Counted from the first letter of the stretch, positions 34,512-46,240 are shown. The stretch: 64,000 nucleotides of DNA from Thysanoteuthis rhombus (GCA_963457665.1 OY735206.1:28634377-28698376), one strand, 5' to 3'. Translations and numbers: made by a program. The notes: generated by a model from the sequence alone, not told the origin.

Positions 34512-34660
34512 TGGCCTAGTATTAGAGTGCTTGTCACCAGTTTGGTAGGCTATCAGTTCAATCCGATGCAGAGTCACACCAAAGATTCTTAAGATGGTAC
34601 TCAGTGCCTCTACGCAAGGAACTCAGCCCAAGAACCTAACAGAGTTACCAATTTCGACAG
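34512..34660 (+). repeat. tRNA-derived SINE head
   Basis: GTGGCCTAGTATTAGAGTGC (34511-34530) fits an A box and ATCAGTTCAATCCGATGC (34551-34568) contains a good B box (GTTCAATCC). Spacing suits an internal Pol III promoter. The body is followed by A-rich DNA (34785-34825). Confidence 0.65.
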
Positions 34661-34867
34661 GTTTTCCAATTTTCCGATTGTGGAAGTCACTCTCAAATTC
34701 AAAAATTAGAAAGAAATATCTCAATTGGCAACACTGGACTTTGAAACAAGACAAAAAAATAAAATGGACTCTCAAGTTTGAAAAAAAAAAAAACAAACGT
34801 CTACAGCAAAAAAAAAAAAAACGTTTACGGCAGGTGTGGGACTGGGATTTAGGAACCTCTCACTGGG

Positions 34868-34982
34868 GTTACGGCCAAATCACGTTGGATTCACCAGTTA
34901 TTGTGAGATAACCAAAGTTAAGCAACATCGGGCCCGAATAATACATAGATGGGTGATCATTGCAGAATACCAGATGCCGAAA
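34868..34982 (+). pseudogene. 5S rRNA-derived sequence
   Basis: Over about 113 bases the sequence follows animal 5S rRNA: GTTACGGCCAAATCACGTTG, CACCAGTTATTGTGAGATAA, CCAAAGTTAAGCAACATCGG, GCCCGAATAATACATAGATG, GGTGATCATTGCAGAATACC. The internal promoter boxes are visible: AGTTAAGCAACATCGGGCC (box A region) and GATGGGTGA (box C region). Many changes show that it is not a functional gene. It may be a retroposed 5S copy or the head of a 5S-derived (SINE3-type) SINE. It lies 300 bases after a tRNA-like SINE head. Confidence 0.85.
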
Positions 34983-35194
34983 TCAGAACAACGCTTGTGA
35001 GCCCCGAAGTGGGTTTTACTGACAATTGCCCATGAGTACCAATGGCTGCGACACCTTCCATGAGGGTTTAAAGGGAGAACAACGATACATTGAATAGAAG
35101 AAAACGGTAAAAATTAGAAGCATGGGTGAAGAAGAAAAACATCCATGAAGTATGAAAGGACTGAATGAAGATAAATGAAGGAAAGCCCGAACTG

Positions 35195-35520
35195 TCAACA
35201 TAGTTTTCTTCTGTTTTTAAATGAATCTATAGAGCTAGAAAATTGTAAATTTAAACATTTACTCCTTATCATGGCTAGAAAGAAAATTGTTGTTTTATCA
35301 AAATCCTCCCTCTCCCCAAATATTGTTTTGTGTTGGTGGCAATTTACTATGTGAGTTTAAGCTAAATGCATCAGGCAGCACACACGCTTATTTTTATAAT
35401 ACTGTAGTTTTTTAGTGATCACCACTAAACAGAAAGTGATAAAAATAGTTCATTGATCACCCCTTTATTTATTCCTTTAATTGATCATCCCGAATACAAC
35501 ATGCTTCCAAAAACCGTTTG
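35195..35520 (+). repeat. Family A repeat, left arm of inverted pair
   Basis: Blocks in order: GTCAACATAGTTTTCTTC, TAGAGCTAGAAAATTG, AACATTTACTCCTTATCATG, AATTTACTATGTGAG, TTTTTAGTGATCACCAC, TCATTGATCACCCCTTTATT, TTGATCATCCCGAAT. Confidence 0.72.
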
Positions 35521-35654
35521 ATGCGTGTGTTAAGTGACTAACAAGATCTGTCGTGTGTAATATATAGATACACGTTGAAATACGGGCCAGTGTTTGTTTG
35601 TCTGTCAAGACCTGAGAACATATTTGTTTGTATGAAGACTTGCCTAGAGTGATG

Positions 35655-35945
35655 AAACGTTTTAATAAACATGACCAGCAGCATGCTGTGTTAAGGGTGA
35701 TCAATTACAAACTTGGAATGGGAATGATGAATGAATAAGTTACCTATCTCGCCTTTTCGGGTAGTGATCGCTAAAAGTCTTAATTTTCAAAAAGAAACAA
35801 GCAGACACAAACTTCGATTTAGCATAAACATACATTGTAAATCTAAATTGGGAGGAGAGTTTTAAAAAAAGCCTTCAAATTTCCAGCCCTCTAGCAACAT
35901 CTATACCGCCCGTACGAATGATATGTACACATTTTTGACATTCAC
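35655..35945 (-). repeat. Family A repeat, right arm of inverted pair
   Basis: The complement gives the same block order as 35195-35520, for example GGGTGATCAATTACAAAC, GTAGTGATCGCTAAAAGTC, CATAAACATACATTGTAAAT and CAGCCCTCTAGC. The two arms face each other across about 135 bases. Confidence 0.72.
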
Positions 35946-36069
35946 TAATAAAAGATAGTACAATGATTTACAAAACGTAAACTTATAAACACAGATACAC
36001 ACATACACACAAAGAACAATTGAAAGAACTAGATTAGGATTAACTTTGAGAGATGCACAAAATTGATTG

Positions 36070-36225
36070 ATTGGATCTCCAGGGTTGGCATACGCAGTAC
36101 GAGAAGATCAGATTCAAAATAGAGAGATGAGATAAAAAGGTTTGTAAGTAAGACCTAACTTACTTACGGTTGGTATGGAAAGATCTGGGGGAGGCCTTCG
36201 TCCAGCAATGGAACTTAGGGAGTTT
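36070..36225 (+). mobile_element. LINE 3' tail (RTE-like)
   Basis: Contains WISRVGIRSTR-like sequence, RFKIER at 36110-36130 and KDLGEAFVQQWN at about 36180-36217, the usual end of these LINE proteins. Same ending as the antisense tails at 4498 and 5030. No 3' GAT run follows. Confidence 0.65.
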
Positions 36226-37224
36226 AAGTAACGGGATGGGCATCTCTAGTTACCAGTTTGTCTCGCTGAAATGTTCATTGTGGTAGTGAATTTAATTCAT
36301 TTTAGATGTCTCATAACACTGGCCTTGTGCAAGACTAGACTATGTTTAAAAGATAACAATGTACTTGGGATATTCCTTCATGTAAATTGGCCAATTTCTA
36401 AGTCAGGAAAAACTTCCGAACTGCCGCTAATTCAAGTGGTTGACACTACTTATCTATAAGCGTCACCTTGATTGTCTCTTTCTGTCTACTTCCTCTTCAT
36501 CTTCTTTCTTTCTTTCTTTATCACTCGATTTTTCTCTCTCTCCCTCATTTTCAACAAGCACTTGACCAGTTCCACGCCTCCCTACCTCCATGACCCAAAG
36601 CCTTTAATACACCTTAATATTCACTTGGGTAAGATGACAATGGGGCAGCTAAAATCTTCAAAATTTGAGAATGGTTCCCACTATAGAACAGTAGAGAGTT
36701 TTGTAAAGGAGTTAGCAGGAAATTAAAGAAAAAAAGGTTTCGTATTTAGCCAAGCACGCTGATCCATGCATTCAAGATTCTTCCGACGAACCATTAGAAT
36801 TGTTCATCATATGATTTAGGATAGTCACGTACCTCTTGGATTTTCGATTTTGAGCTGGTAGGAATGACAAAGAGACAAATATTACGAAAAGAGGACCATA
36901 TATAAAAAGAATCATAATGGTTTCGAAACTTCTATAAAGGGAATATTCTAAGGGACCCGTACTTCTTACACTTAGTTCTAGACTAATTAATGAAGGACAA
37001 TATAAAGCTATTTTTGACCTTTAAAAATCGTATTTATTTAAAATTGGTTACGTTCATTCGGCTTAATAATTATGATTTTTTTTTATAGCTGTGCGATGGA
37101 TGATGTTGGTTCTCTGTCACAAGATCCGTGATGTCAGGTTCAGAAGGAATACTGCTGCAGAAACCAAAGCATTATTTGACAAAGACCCAATGGTCCACAG
37201 ACCTCAGTTTTGAAACCAATGATA
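36226..37224. other. Non-coding stretch
   Basis: Nothing recognised. The 84-codon frame at 36472-36726 begins in a pyrimidine patch and matches nothing I know. Confidence 0.3.
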
Positions 37225-37600
37225 TAGAGCAACGTATGGTTAATCACTCAATAGATACCGTCTCTTGAATAAAGTCTTTTAACAACGCGACGAATTAAAG
37301 TTGATCAATTAAAAAAAATGGGAAAAAGGGTTATCAATGGATAGATTACTGCAGTCGCGTTTTGTTGGGCCGTGATCACTAAAAAGTGCGAATGAGAAAA
37401 AGACATAAAAAGCACCATGAATGCTGTGGGTACAAAACGAAACCAACTTAGCATAAACTCACATTGTTAATTCAACCCTCACACTGAAAAACACATTAGG
37501 GGATTGAAATACTGTCTGTTTTTTTATTTGTTTTCTTCAGATATGATAAGAGTGATTGTTTAAATTTTCAGCCCTCTAGCCCTATTGATGCTGCCTGCCT
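37225..37600 (-). repeat. Family A repeat (antisense)
   Basis: AGTTGATCAATTAAAAAA, GGGCCGTGATCACTAAAAAG, AGCATAAACTCACATTGTTA and TTTCAGCCCTCTAGCCC follow the family A order in reverse. Confidence 0.75.
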
Positions 37601-37699
37601 TCAGATACTCTCTGTGTTTTTTTTCCTTCCTTGACACAGATAGATTAAGAGGTTTCTTTCAGCGGTTTCTGATGAAAAAAAATTACACAGACGTATAGG

Positions 37700-38960
37700 G
37701 ATAAGAAATAAAACTGAAGTTTGTTTACGTTAGAAAGAGTAATCTTCCCAATCATTTGTGTTAGAGGAATGCTTGGGCGATAACAAAAGCTCGACCACAT
37801 CGATCGATTGCAACGGAAACAAAAAAAAACTTTGGTTAACGTTTCTGCAAACCATACATTCATGAATTTGGTGCAACCGTAGAAAGGGTTTAAAGATACA
37901 TTTCTTTGCCTGTGGTTACCACGGTAACTTCAGTTTAACCCGTTTAGCACTACTTCGTTCAGCCAAGATTCGCAATACCGCTCATTTTCAAATATACTGA
38001 ACCACCGTAGCCACGAAAAGTGACGAAGGATTCTGTCATTTTATATATACGTCTTTGTACATTCCAACGCTCCTGATCACAAGATTCTGTGAGCAGTCTT
38101 GAAAATTGGCATCAGTACTCCATTACTCGATATGATTCTTTCTTGATAGATGACAGTCTTAAATGGTCGATTTTGAGCAGGTATGTCAGCACGAGTAGTT
38201 TCCCAATGCAGAAGTTTGCAAAAAAATATTCTAAAGAAAATTCAAGTATTTGAACGAATCCCTTTTTTTTTTTTTTTTAAATCTTTCTTGGGTCAAATTG
38301 GGGTAGGTTTATTGATAACATGTAGATTCTCCAGAATCTATATGTTCCTTGACTATTTTTACTCTTTTCACCCGTAGAAATAACATCTAGATTCTCCAGG
38401 ATCTAGGTGTTTCTAGATGATTTATTGCTGTATTTTAGATGTTTCCAGTAGAAGACGCCAGTGATGACATAAATAGAATTTATTCCGACCATCTTTATTC
38501 CTTATGGAATTTCTTTTACATGACTTCTAATTTTGCCCCTACGGTTGTTCAATTATTGACTGTAATGGCGAGTTTGTGATAAATTTGATCATGTTTGATC
38601 AGCGGAATGAATAATCATTAAAGGCAGCATCATAGACAATCTCCGAAATAACTGTATGCCGAACAGTTTGGTTGATGTTTGAGAACGACTGTCTCAGATG
38701 GTCGATTTTGAACTAGCATGTCAGCATGAATAGTCTCCTAATGCAGAAGTTTACAAAAAAGAAATGAAACTGACGTTTGTTTACGTTAAAAAAAATTTTT
38801 TTTTTTAAATCGTCTGGCTAATCATTCGTGTCAGAGAAATACACAACCGACAACAAAAGCTAAATCAAATTATTCGATTGCAACGAATACAAAGAAAACT
38901 TTGATTAACCATTTCTACTAAGCATACATTCACACACCTGATTCAACCGTCAATCACAGT
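37700..38960. repeat. Local duplication with two pairs of direct copies
   Basis: 37705-37890 and 38763-38955 are diverged direct copies (GTTTGTTTACGTTA, CAATCATTTGTGT / TAATCATTCGTGT, CGATTGCAACG, AACTTTG-TTAACC, CATACATTCA). 38151-38226 and 38686-38762 are another pair (AAATGGTCGATTTTGAGCAG, CCCAATGCAGAAGTTTGC). A short tandem repeat (TAGATTCTCCAGGATCTA, period about 65) lies at 38317-38430. Confidence 0.65.
38395..38590 (-). repeat. Family B repeat (antisense)
   Basis: The complement of CCAGTGATGACATAAATAG, AATTTATTCCGACCATC and GGTTGTTCAATTATTGAC matches the start of family B copy 1 at 5715-5830. Confidence 0.65.
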
Positions 38961-39059
38961 ATTCAAACACCTTTTCAGCCTCAAGCAGTTGGCAGCCAAC
39001 GATAACTATTTACTTGGTATCTGTTTATAATTTTTTTCTATTAAACATCTTGTGGAGTA

Positions 39060-39300
39060 TAGGGCCGCACTGCTGTTTTAGGCTGCAAGTAGGTTTTACG
39101 ATTTGGAGTTGCTGGCCCCATGACCAAGATGAACTGCCTTACAGGGCTAAAGGTTATCTACTGCTATTTATCCATAGCAGGGAGGGAAAAGTGGATTCAA
39201 GCCTTTCCAAGAGACATTGGTTCGACGTAAAAGTAAGCGACCTCTGCCAGAACTCGCCTTCCGTGCAGGTAACCACTACGCTAATCCGCATCTCCATCTG
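39060..39300 (-). repeat. SINE-2 copy with tRNA-like head (antisense)
   Basis: In the complement, GGATTAGCGTAGTGGTTACC (39272-39291) is a good A box and GGCGAGTTCTGGC stands in the B-box position. The body shares AAGTGGATTCAAGCCTTTCC with 30850-30875. Confidence 0.65.
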
Positions 39301-40039
39301 ATAAATGTATTGGATACCGATTCTCACGATGACGTATTAACTCCGATCACCTCGCTGTAGAGTTGTGGTTAACAAGCTAATCTCGTGTTACACACTCAAT
39401 GGGTGTCCCACATTTGAAACTGTGCGCGATTCTAATCTAAGCTTGGGGCCTTATTAGTTCTACCTTGTTCGGTGCTGGCTTGCTATAGCTCTGTTTTTTC
39501 AGATACTTTCCGTATTATGTTCAATTTTGTTATATTCTGAAATGAATAATGAATGATAAAAGACAGTCTCTGAAATAACTGTATGCTTCACGCGTTAGTT
39601 AATGTGCCATGTATTCAAGAATCAACGCATACACTTACACAATAGTTTATTATGTAGTGAAACATGATATTTCACCCGGTCTGGAAAGTAGCTACCAGAT
39701 GAAATATGTTGCACTTTTGAGATCAACAACGATATAATGTATTTCTTAAATGAAGATGACCCTGATTTGATGTGCATCAAGAAAGGTTCTCTGGACATGC
39801 TATGTATGCAATGTAATAATGATCCCACTAGAGCATTGTTTCGTTTAGCAACGTATTTCTTAGGTAAATATCTGTCAAGAGCACTAACCGAGATATTACT
39901 ATACACGAAATAAGACTACACCAAAGTAGTTATTTGATACCTTATAGCAATGAATGTTTCAAAGAAATCTAGAAAGTTTAGTTGCAATGAACTACACGAG
40001 TTGAAATCTCACCAAGTCTCATTTTTTAATCAGCTTATT
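39301..40039. other. Non-coding stretch
   Basis: GAGTTGTGGTTAACAAGCTA at 39360 has a weak A-box look but no B box follows. A copy of AATAACTGTATGC shared with 38645 lies at 39575. Confidence 0.3.
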
Positions 40040-40255
40040 AAAACCCATTGTTTAGGCATAGGCCTTTCCCAAGGTCATAACACATGGGAGGTGATAGGTA
40101 GGCGATGGAGATAGATGTATGCCTTCCCCCCAAGTGCATTAGTACGAAGTGAACACAAACTGTGTCAGCCGGAGTTAGAACTCAGCTCGCTGATCCCATT
40201 CTCTGCACCGATGACCGCTCAGCGACCTCGTACCGGGTTCAATTATTTGGTTGGT
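40040..40255 (-). repeat. Probable SINE, tRNA-like head (antisense)
   Basis: The complement has GAGCGGTCATCGGTGCAG and GCGAGCTGAGTTCTAACTCC, the latter B-box-like. GGCATAGGCCTTTCCCAAGG near 40056 resembles antisense LINE tails. Confidence 0.45.
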
Positions 40256-41009
40256 GCAAAAAAAAATTGCGGTCTTTCGTCACCAACTTTAAAGTGGTAT
40301 ATCTCAGCTTAAGATAAACGCTATAGATAGAAATAAGAACTTTCAGAATCTGCACATTTTCGCTAACCAGAAACAAGTCGATATTTTAAGAAAGCATATA
40401 ATTCAGGGGCACTAAAACATTGAGAACATTCCCTTGCAGGAAGTGGCCAAAAGTGCTTGGAAAAGTGGTCGTCAGCCGGAGAGAGGTTTCGTTAGTAAGA
40501 TAGGCGAGGTAGGGTTTCGTAACCTAGTTCGTTCAATTTCTGCAGGGTCATTCGCACACCACATGAGCTTTTTTGATTTTCATTCAGGCTCATTCGCGCG
40601 ACGTGTCCGATTCGGGACAAACATCGAACGACTGTTCAAAGATCATCGTTTAGTTCCTTTGCAAATCCCAAAGTTGTTTTGTGCAGATCCACCTCAGTAA
40701 TGTTCAACAGCCTCAAATAAACCAGCATAAATAGCGGAGAGAAAACCTTCAGATTGAACTAATGGAGCGATATCCATACTTTAAGATGTTACATTACGTG
40801 AAATTATACAAATAATAGTTTATTCCAGAATAATCATCAAAGTTTGAAATAACAAATTATTCTGTCACCAATGTAGTAGCATGTTCAAACATGAGTTTGC
40901 AGAACGAATAGTTTCGTACTGACGTAAAGGTTGACTTTAGCTGCGAAGATATGAAAAGTTTTTTGCGTCATTTACCTCAGTCAGGGGAAGGAGGGAAGGT
41001 GTACGTATT
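40256..41009. other. Non-coding stretch
   Basis: An 88-codon frame at 40434-40700 has fairly even composition but I do not recognise it; FDFHSGSFARRVRF repeats SFAHHMSFFDFHSGSFA-type words, suggesting a small internal duplication. Confidence 0.3.
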
Positions 41010-41345
41010 CGATCATGTGACAACATTTCAAAAAGTTTTCAATAAATTTCAATGAACGATATGCAATCGTGTAAAGAAAGTTCGTTGACTTTTCTGTCAG
41101 ATCCAGGTTTGTTTTTCATTTAGAGATATTTTCCCGTCTTTTGGATGCATTCATGTACATGCTCATGTAGGCTCACACTATATCTCCAATTGTTCTCGAT
41201 GAATTTAAGTTAAATTTTGTGGAGAGTTGGGCGGTGGACCGTGGAATAATTCATCGTGCGATCCGGGTGGATCTATGCACAATTACTTCCGCTGATAATG
41301 ACGTTGGCAGAGGTAGGCGCTATCTGGGTGCTTTCTAGTCTATTT
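41010..41345 (+). repeat. Family S array, about two units
   Basis: ACAACATTTCAAAAAGTTTT with AATAAATTTCAATGAACG, then CACACTATATCTCCAATTGT, GATGAATTTAAGTTAAATTT, TGTGGAGAGTTGGGCGGTGG. Ends GTTGGCAGAGGTAGGCGC, like 61570-61600. Confidence 0.72.
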
Positions 41346-41439
41346 ATCTAATCTGGAATGTATGAAAGAAAAGCAAACATTAAGAAAAGGAAGACAGATA
41401 AAATGACTCATAAAGAAGTCGCACACACGCATACAAACA

Positions 41440-41474
41440 CTCACACACATATATATATCTTTATATATATCTTC

Positions 41475-41519
<45 letters not shown>

Positions 41520-41543
41520 TAGATAGATGGATAGATAGATAGA

Positions 41544-41622
<79 letters not shown>
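41440..41622. repeat. Compound (TA)n(GA)n(GATA)n(TA)n microsatellite
   Basis: TA-rich from 41448, GA at 41499-41518, GATA to 41541, then TA to 41622. Confidence 0.95.
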
Positions 41623-41625
<3 letters not shown>

Positions 41626-42980
41626 GAATATGATGAATGTGTTTGTATGGATTTAGGGTTAATCTGACAATTTGAGAGTAAAATGAAAAATGATTCTTTA
41701 ATTCGACGTTCCAGTCATTCTGAGCTTTGACAAGAGATTATGGTGCAACAAGAAACCAGGTGTTTATATATTTGGTCTGTGAGTTTGTGGTGGGCATGGG
41801 GAGGCAGTACGTTGATAGATCATGTGTGCAGTAAGCTTGATGGTGGTATGTGTGTCATGGCCCTGGGGGGGGATCACCTGCTGGGCTTTTGGTCATCATA
41901 GCCCGTCCTAGAACCTCGAAGATAAACTTCTCTGGAAACTGAGAATTCATTCGATCACTTTTTGCGTTAGTAGTTCGCCTATCCAAGCGGACTACCAGAT
42001 CCAAATTGTGCCCATGTTTTGTTTTTTGTTTTTTTTTGTCCTTTTGTTTTCGTTTTTTGTTATGTTTGGATTTGGATTAAGGTTAGATTAGAGTTATCTT
42101 TTGTGTTTTGAGAAAAAAAAACGTGTTTTGTTGTCATTTGGTGATAGATTCCTAACAAGATTCTACCATACTGGTTTTAACACATATAGAAGGTGAAAAG
42201 CAAGTCCATGATCATAAAACCTCTAAATATATCTTTTTTCAAAACTGACGGATTTCCGGAAAATCTGAAGGTTTAATAAACTGAAAGCACAGGAAATTGA
42301 AAGAAAAAAGTAAAATCTCCCCCAACGGATCTGAACTCAGTCTGACGATTGTATTTAACGTGTTTCTAAACACAGGTGAATTGGTGCACTCAATGATTTC
42401 TTTAGCGCTAAAATTAGTTTTTATTAGGCGAGCATGAACAAAGACCCACCAGAGAATCGATGGTTCAGTTCTGATTAAATTTGACCTTAATATGTACGTT
42501 GTAGGTAAACTGTGATCCGCTGTTTCCGGATACGCCTTTGTTTTACCACTGTGATATCTCCTGGGTTGGGCTGGTACACATTCCGAGACAGACACAAGAA
42601 TTACTACTCAAAAAGAAATTTAAGAAATAGTATTGAACCCTCTCCACATGTGAGCAGCTTCAAATAAATGATGAAAAAAACATCCCAGATGATGTTGATC
42701 CATAATATCCATATAAGTTGATTTCATAAATCTAACTTGGTTGCTTCTTTTCTGAAAATTGTAAGTGAGAAAAAAAATGACTTGAAGGATAAATATTTTT
42801 CGACAACTTTTTTTCTGAGAGCATAAACAGAAACCCCATGAAAATTGGCTATTTTGACTTTTTGAAAGTCGATTTCAAGATGTATGCTATATGCAATTAT
42901 AGACTGATTTAGACAAGGTTTTGTTTCTCTTCTGTGATGCGTGGTTTGCGACATCTTTGAGTACAAACACATGCATACAC
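41623..42980. other. Non-coding stretch
   Basis: Nothing recognised. A G8 run at about 41866 and T/G-rich patch at 42015-42065. No coding trace. Confidence 0.3.
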
Positions 42981-43035
42981 ACACACACATATGCTAGTAC
43001 TTTTTGATATAGATATATACCCAACCACTAAAGCA

Positions 43036-43037
43036 TA

Positions 43038-43079
<42 letters not shown>

Positions 43080-43231
43080 CATATATATATACATATATGC
43101 ATATATATATAGGGTAGGCTTATTCCTATTTTCACTATTTTTTATATATTATTGCAAATTACAGAGTAAAATTCATAAACATCTTTAAAGAAGATTTTCA
43201 TCCGATGAATACGGACTTACAACATTATCAT

Positions 43232-43262
<31 letters not shown>

Positions 43263-43290
43263 AATGTATATATATATATATACATACATA

Positions 43291-43321
<31 letters not shown>

Positions 43322-43336
43322 GTACATGCACATACC

Positions 43337-43378
<42 letters not shown>
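43036..43378. repeat. (TA)n microsatellites, interrupted
   Basis: TA arrays at 43036-43110 and 43238-43377, separated by about 125 bases of unassigned DNA. Confidence 0.95.
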
Positions 43379-43379
<1 letters not shown>

Positions 43380-43429
43380 TGGGTGCTAATGTAATTCATC
43401 TTTATAGCAAGAATTCATCTTGACGCCTA

Positions 43430-43590
43430 AATTAGGGTGGTGGATAGCAAGCTTATCTTTCAGATCAACGTCCAGTGAGTTTGATTCTCACCAAATTTCC
43501 CAATTCAATGGCCTTATATCAAACTATGTTTCTTTCATTTTGACCTTGCATCAGACTAAAATAAGTACTGTATTTATGAATATGAAATAA
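43430..43590 (+). repeat. tRNA-derived SINE
   Basis: GTGGATAGCAAGCTTATC (43440-43457) is A-box-like and GTGAGTTTGATTCTCACC (43474-43491) a clear B box in a T-loop-like hairpin. A tail of TTTGACCTTGCATCAGACTA and an AAATAAAATAA end follow. Confidence 0.7.
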
Positions 43591-43954
43591 AATAATTGTT
43601 TGTGTGTGCGTGTGCTTGTGTGTGTGTGCATGTGAGTATGCGTGTGTGTGAATTTAATCAGGCAAAAAATGCCCTAGGAGAATGGAAAGAAAAAACTTAA
43701 ATGTAGAAACTGGGGATATATTGAGGGAAAACGGAGAGAAAACTCAATACATAAAGAAAGACAAGATAAAATTTGGATCATTTGTTTTCCCAGACGATAT
43801 GTTTTTCCTTAGCTAACAACTGTGTGAGTCAGAAGGCACGATATGTAAATGTTACAGATGGTGTTCATAAAAATGCAACCATCAAATGGAGGAAATGCCG
43901 CCAAAAGAAGCGGACAACGAGACAGCAGATCAAAATTGGAATGACAGAGGAATT

Positions 43955-44060
43955 AGCGGGTCTCGTTAGTCACTCAACAGAAACCACATCACGAGACTAA
44001 CGTCTTTTGGCAGCATGCAGTGTTGGAGGCGATCAATTGAAACGTTTGTAAAAGTTGTGA
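43955..44060 (-). repeat. Family A fragment (antisense)
   Basis: GTCTCGTTAGTCACTCAACA, GAGACTAACGTCTTTTGGCA and GTTGGAGGCGATCAATTG match the family A end seen at 63245-63345. Confidence 0.6.
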
Positions 44061-44384
44061 TTGGGTTATTCTAGGTTGTTCTTGGGCAAGGTGTAGAACC
44101 TTTCATCTTTCCTCTGACACCTCAGGGATTTACGATATGAAATCAATCGTATGGTAGATGTTATCATTTCAACGCTTCTGTCCTAGATTTCATGGGAAGA
44201 GGAGGATTTGACCGTCATTTTATCGGGGGGGGGGGGAGTTGCATCTCAAATGCTCCCCACTTTCCCTTGGCCAAATTTTCCACAGATCGAGGAGCGTCAA
44301 GTCGGTCCCCAAAGACTCTGTCAGCTTTGCAGGGAGGTAAAAGTGCGGGGTGAAAGCAAAAATCTACATATTCTTCAGAGCTGT

Positions 44385-44775
44385 CTTCCAGCTGGCTATA
44401 TATGTATGTATGTATGCATGTATGCATGTATATAAGTATGTATGTATTCTGAAATCGAACCTACAAACTGCAACAATGGAGCTAGAGGGCTGAAAATTTA
44501 AACATTCATTCTTCATTGTATCTAAAAAAGATGGTGTGAGTTTTTTCAACCCCTCCCCACTAAATAGTTTCTCTTGGAGAGGGTTTATTTACAATGTAAG
44601 TTTTCTACTAAATTGATCCCTTAGTTTATGCCCGACAGCATTCACTGTTGTTTTTTTTTGAAATTCGGATTTTTTTAGTGATCACTGACAACAAAAGACA
44701 AGAGAAGTGTCCGATTCATTGATCATCGCTTTTTTTTCCAATTTTCTAGTAGGTCACCCTTGACACGACATTATT
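44385..44775 (+). repeat. Family A repeat
   Basis: CAGCTGGCTATATATGTATG, ATGGAGCTAGAGGGCTGAAA, TTATTTACAATGTAAG, AAATTGATCCCTTAGTTTAT, TTTTTAGTGATCACTGACAA, ATTGATCATCGC: the full block order. Confidence 0.8.
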
Positions 44776-45234
44776 ACATAAATTGGTATTTGGTAACTTG
44801 GATTGGAGATCAAGTGACGGCTTGTCTCCTTAATACTCAAACACACTCCTCAGCATTCTGGCTGATTTTACTCATGCTACGTCTAAACGGTTTCAATTCT
44901 TCCTCTGACTTCCAATTCCTCAAGTCTATTTGCAAGGGCAGTCACAATTAGTTCAGTTTTCGACCAAGATCTGGATTTTCTTTCGAGATTTTTCCTTGTG
45001 GTCTACTAGAACAAAGACATTCACTTTTTGTCAAATATTTCTTTTATCTACAATGACCAGATCTAGACTCTTGGGTTGGATTTGATGAGACGGTTAAATT
45101 TCAAATTTCTATAGAACTTTTCATTTTTTCCTATTTCTAAGAATATGTTCTTATTTCTTCTTATGTGTGATTAGATTGCATGAGGATATTTGAGCTATTC
45201 TCAATTGATCACCCTTTTAAACCAGTCATATTTA
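44776..45234. other. Non-coding stretch
   Basis: CGGTTTCAATTCTTCCTCTG at 44888 recurs at 46205 (GGTTTAAATTCTTCCTCTGA), so family A or an adjoining repeat extends here. Confidence 0.4.
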
Positions 45235-45239
45235 TCAAA

Positions 45240-45633
45240 AACTGAACATGGAACCTAAGCAAGACACAGACTCGCAAGCTGAAGAGCATGCAGCGTGCAC
45301 ACGAGAGAATCATACTCAAACTTACATGGAGAGATCACAAGACAGCACAATATATCAGGAAGAAAAAAGGAGTCCGAGACATTATAGAATCTATAAGAAA
45401 ACTCAAATGGCAATGGGCAGGCCATGTTGTAAGAATGAAAGACAACTGACTGACATCGTGACTCATAGCATGGATTCCCAGAAATCACAGGCGAAACCGA
45501 GGCTGACAAAATACAAGATGGAGAGATGAACTAGACAAATTCAGAAAATACTGGCTCTGTCTGCGGCGCCCAAGATAGAGAGATGTTGCAGGGCCTGGGA
45601 AAGGTCTCTGCCCAAAGACGGACGTTAAAAGAC

Positions 45634-45681
<48 letters not shown>

Positions 45682-45683
45682 CT
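45240..45683 (+). pseudogene. RTE-type LINE 3' end with (GAT)n
   Basis: Read with frameshifts: KLKSMQRAHERIILKLTW, RDHKTAQYIRKKKGVRD, KLKWQWAGHVVRM, IAWIPRNHRRNRG and WRDELDKFRKYW. Then GPGKGLCPKTDVKRLMM runs into 14 GAT triplets ending at 45680. It is very close to the left-edge copy in order and words. The GAT run is the LINE's own 3' terminus, expanded. Confidence 0.85.
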
Positions 45684-45784
45684 GTCGACAATACAAAACA
45701 TTTTTGCAAATGAGTTTTTTTCGGTTGTGGAGAACCATAAAAGTTTGAACGTTTCATCGTGGCAGAACGATTTATCCATTTTAT

Positions 45785-46240
45785 TTCAACTATTTCGTAA
45801 ACATATCTAACATTATCTATTGCACTGTGCAACCTTTCTTTCGAGACTGTCAACCAAAACTGTCAGCAACACTGTCATCATTTTTTTTCTTCAGTTTTCA
45901 AGTTGGTCTGGCTGGCTATGTATGTATATATCCTGCGTGGAGGCTGCACTAATGGAGCTAGAGGGCCAAAAACTTAAACATTTACCCCTTATTATGTCTA
46001 GAAAAACGTATTTTTGTTTTTTTGAAAAATACCATCCAAATAAGGTTTAATTTTCAATGTGTGTAATCTTCTAAATTGATTTTTAGGCAACATTCACGCT
46101 TGTTTTTTGAAGAATTCGGACAGTTTTAGTGACCATTGCCCAACAAAAGGCAAGACAAGCAACTTATTGATTTATAATTTTAATCAAGCTATCGTCTGCA
46201 TGGTTTAAATTCTTCCTCTGACTTAATTCTTCCAGTCTTT
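45785..46240 (+). repeat. Family A repeat
   Basis: TATTTCGTAAACATATCTAA, GACTGTCAACCAAAACTGTC, CAGTTTTCAAGTTGGTCTGG, AATGGAGCTAGAGGGCC, ACCCCTTATTATGTCTAG, TTTTAGTGACCATTGCCC. Confidence 0.8.

Noticed and set aside
34868..34982. Functional 5S rRNA gene
   Set aside because: Too many differences in normally invariant positions and an isolated copy; called a derived sequence instead.
41623..42100. Possible LTR of a Gypsy-type element
   Set aside because: No TG...CA ends, primer binding site or second LTR found.
44208..44435. 75-codon frame with LCREVKVRGE, looking like a zinc-finger piece
   Set aside because: Single CxxC-like pair only, starts in a G9 run, no partner motif.
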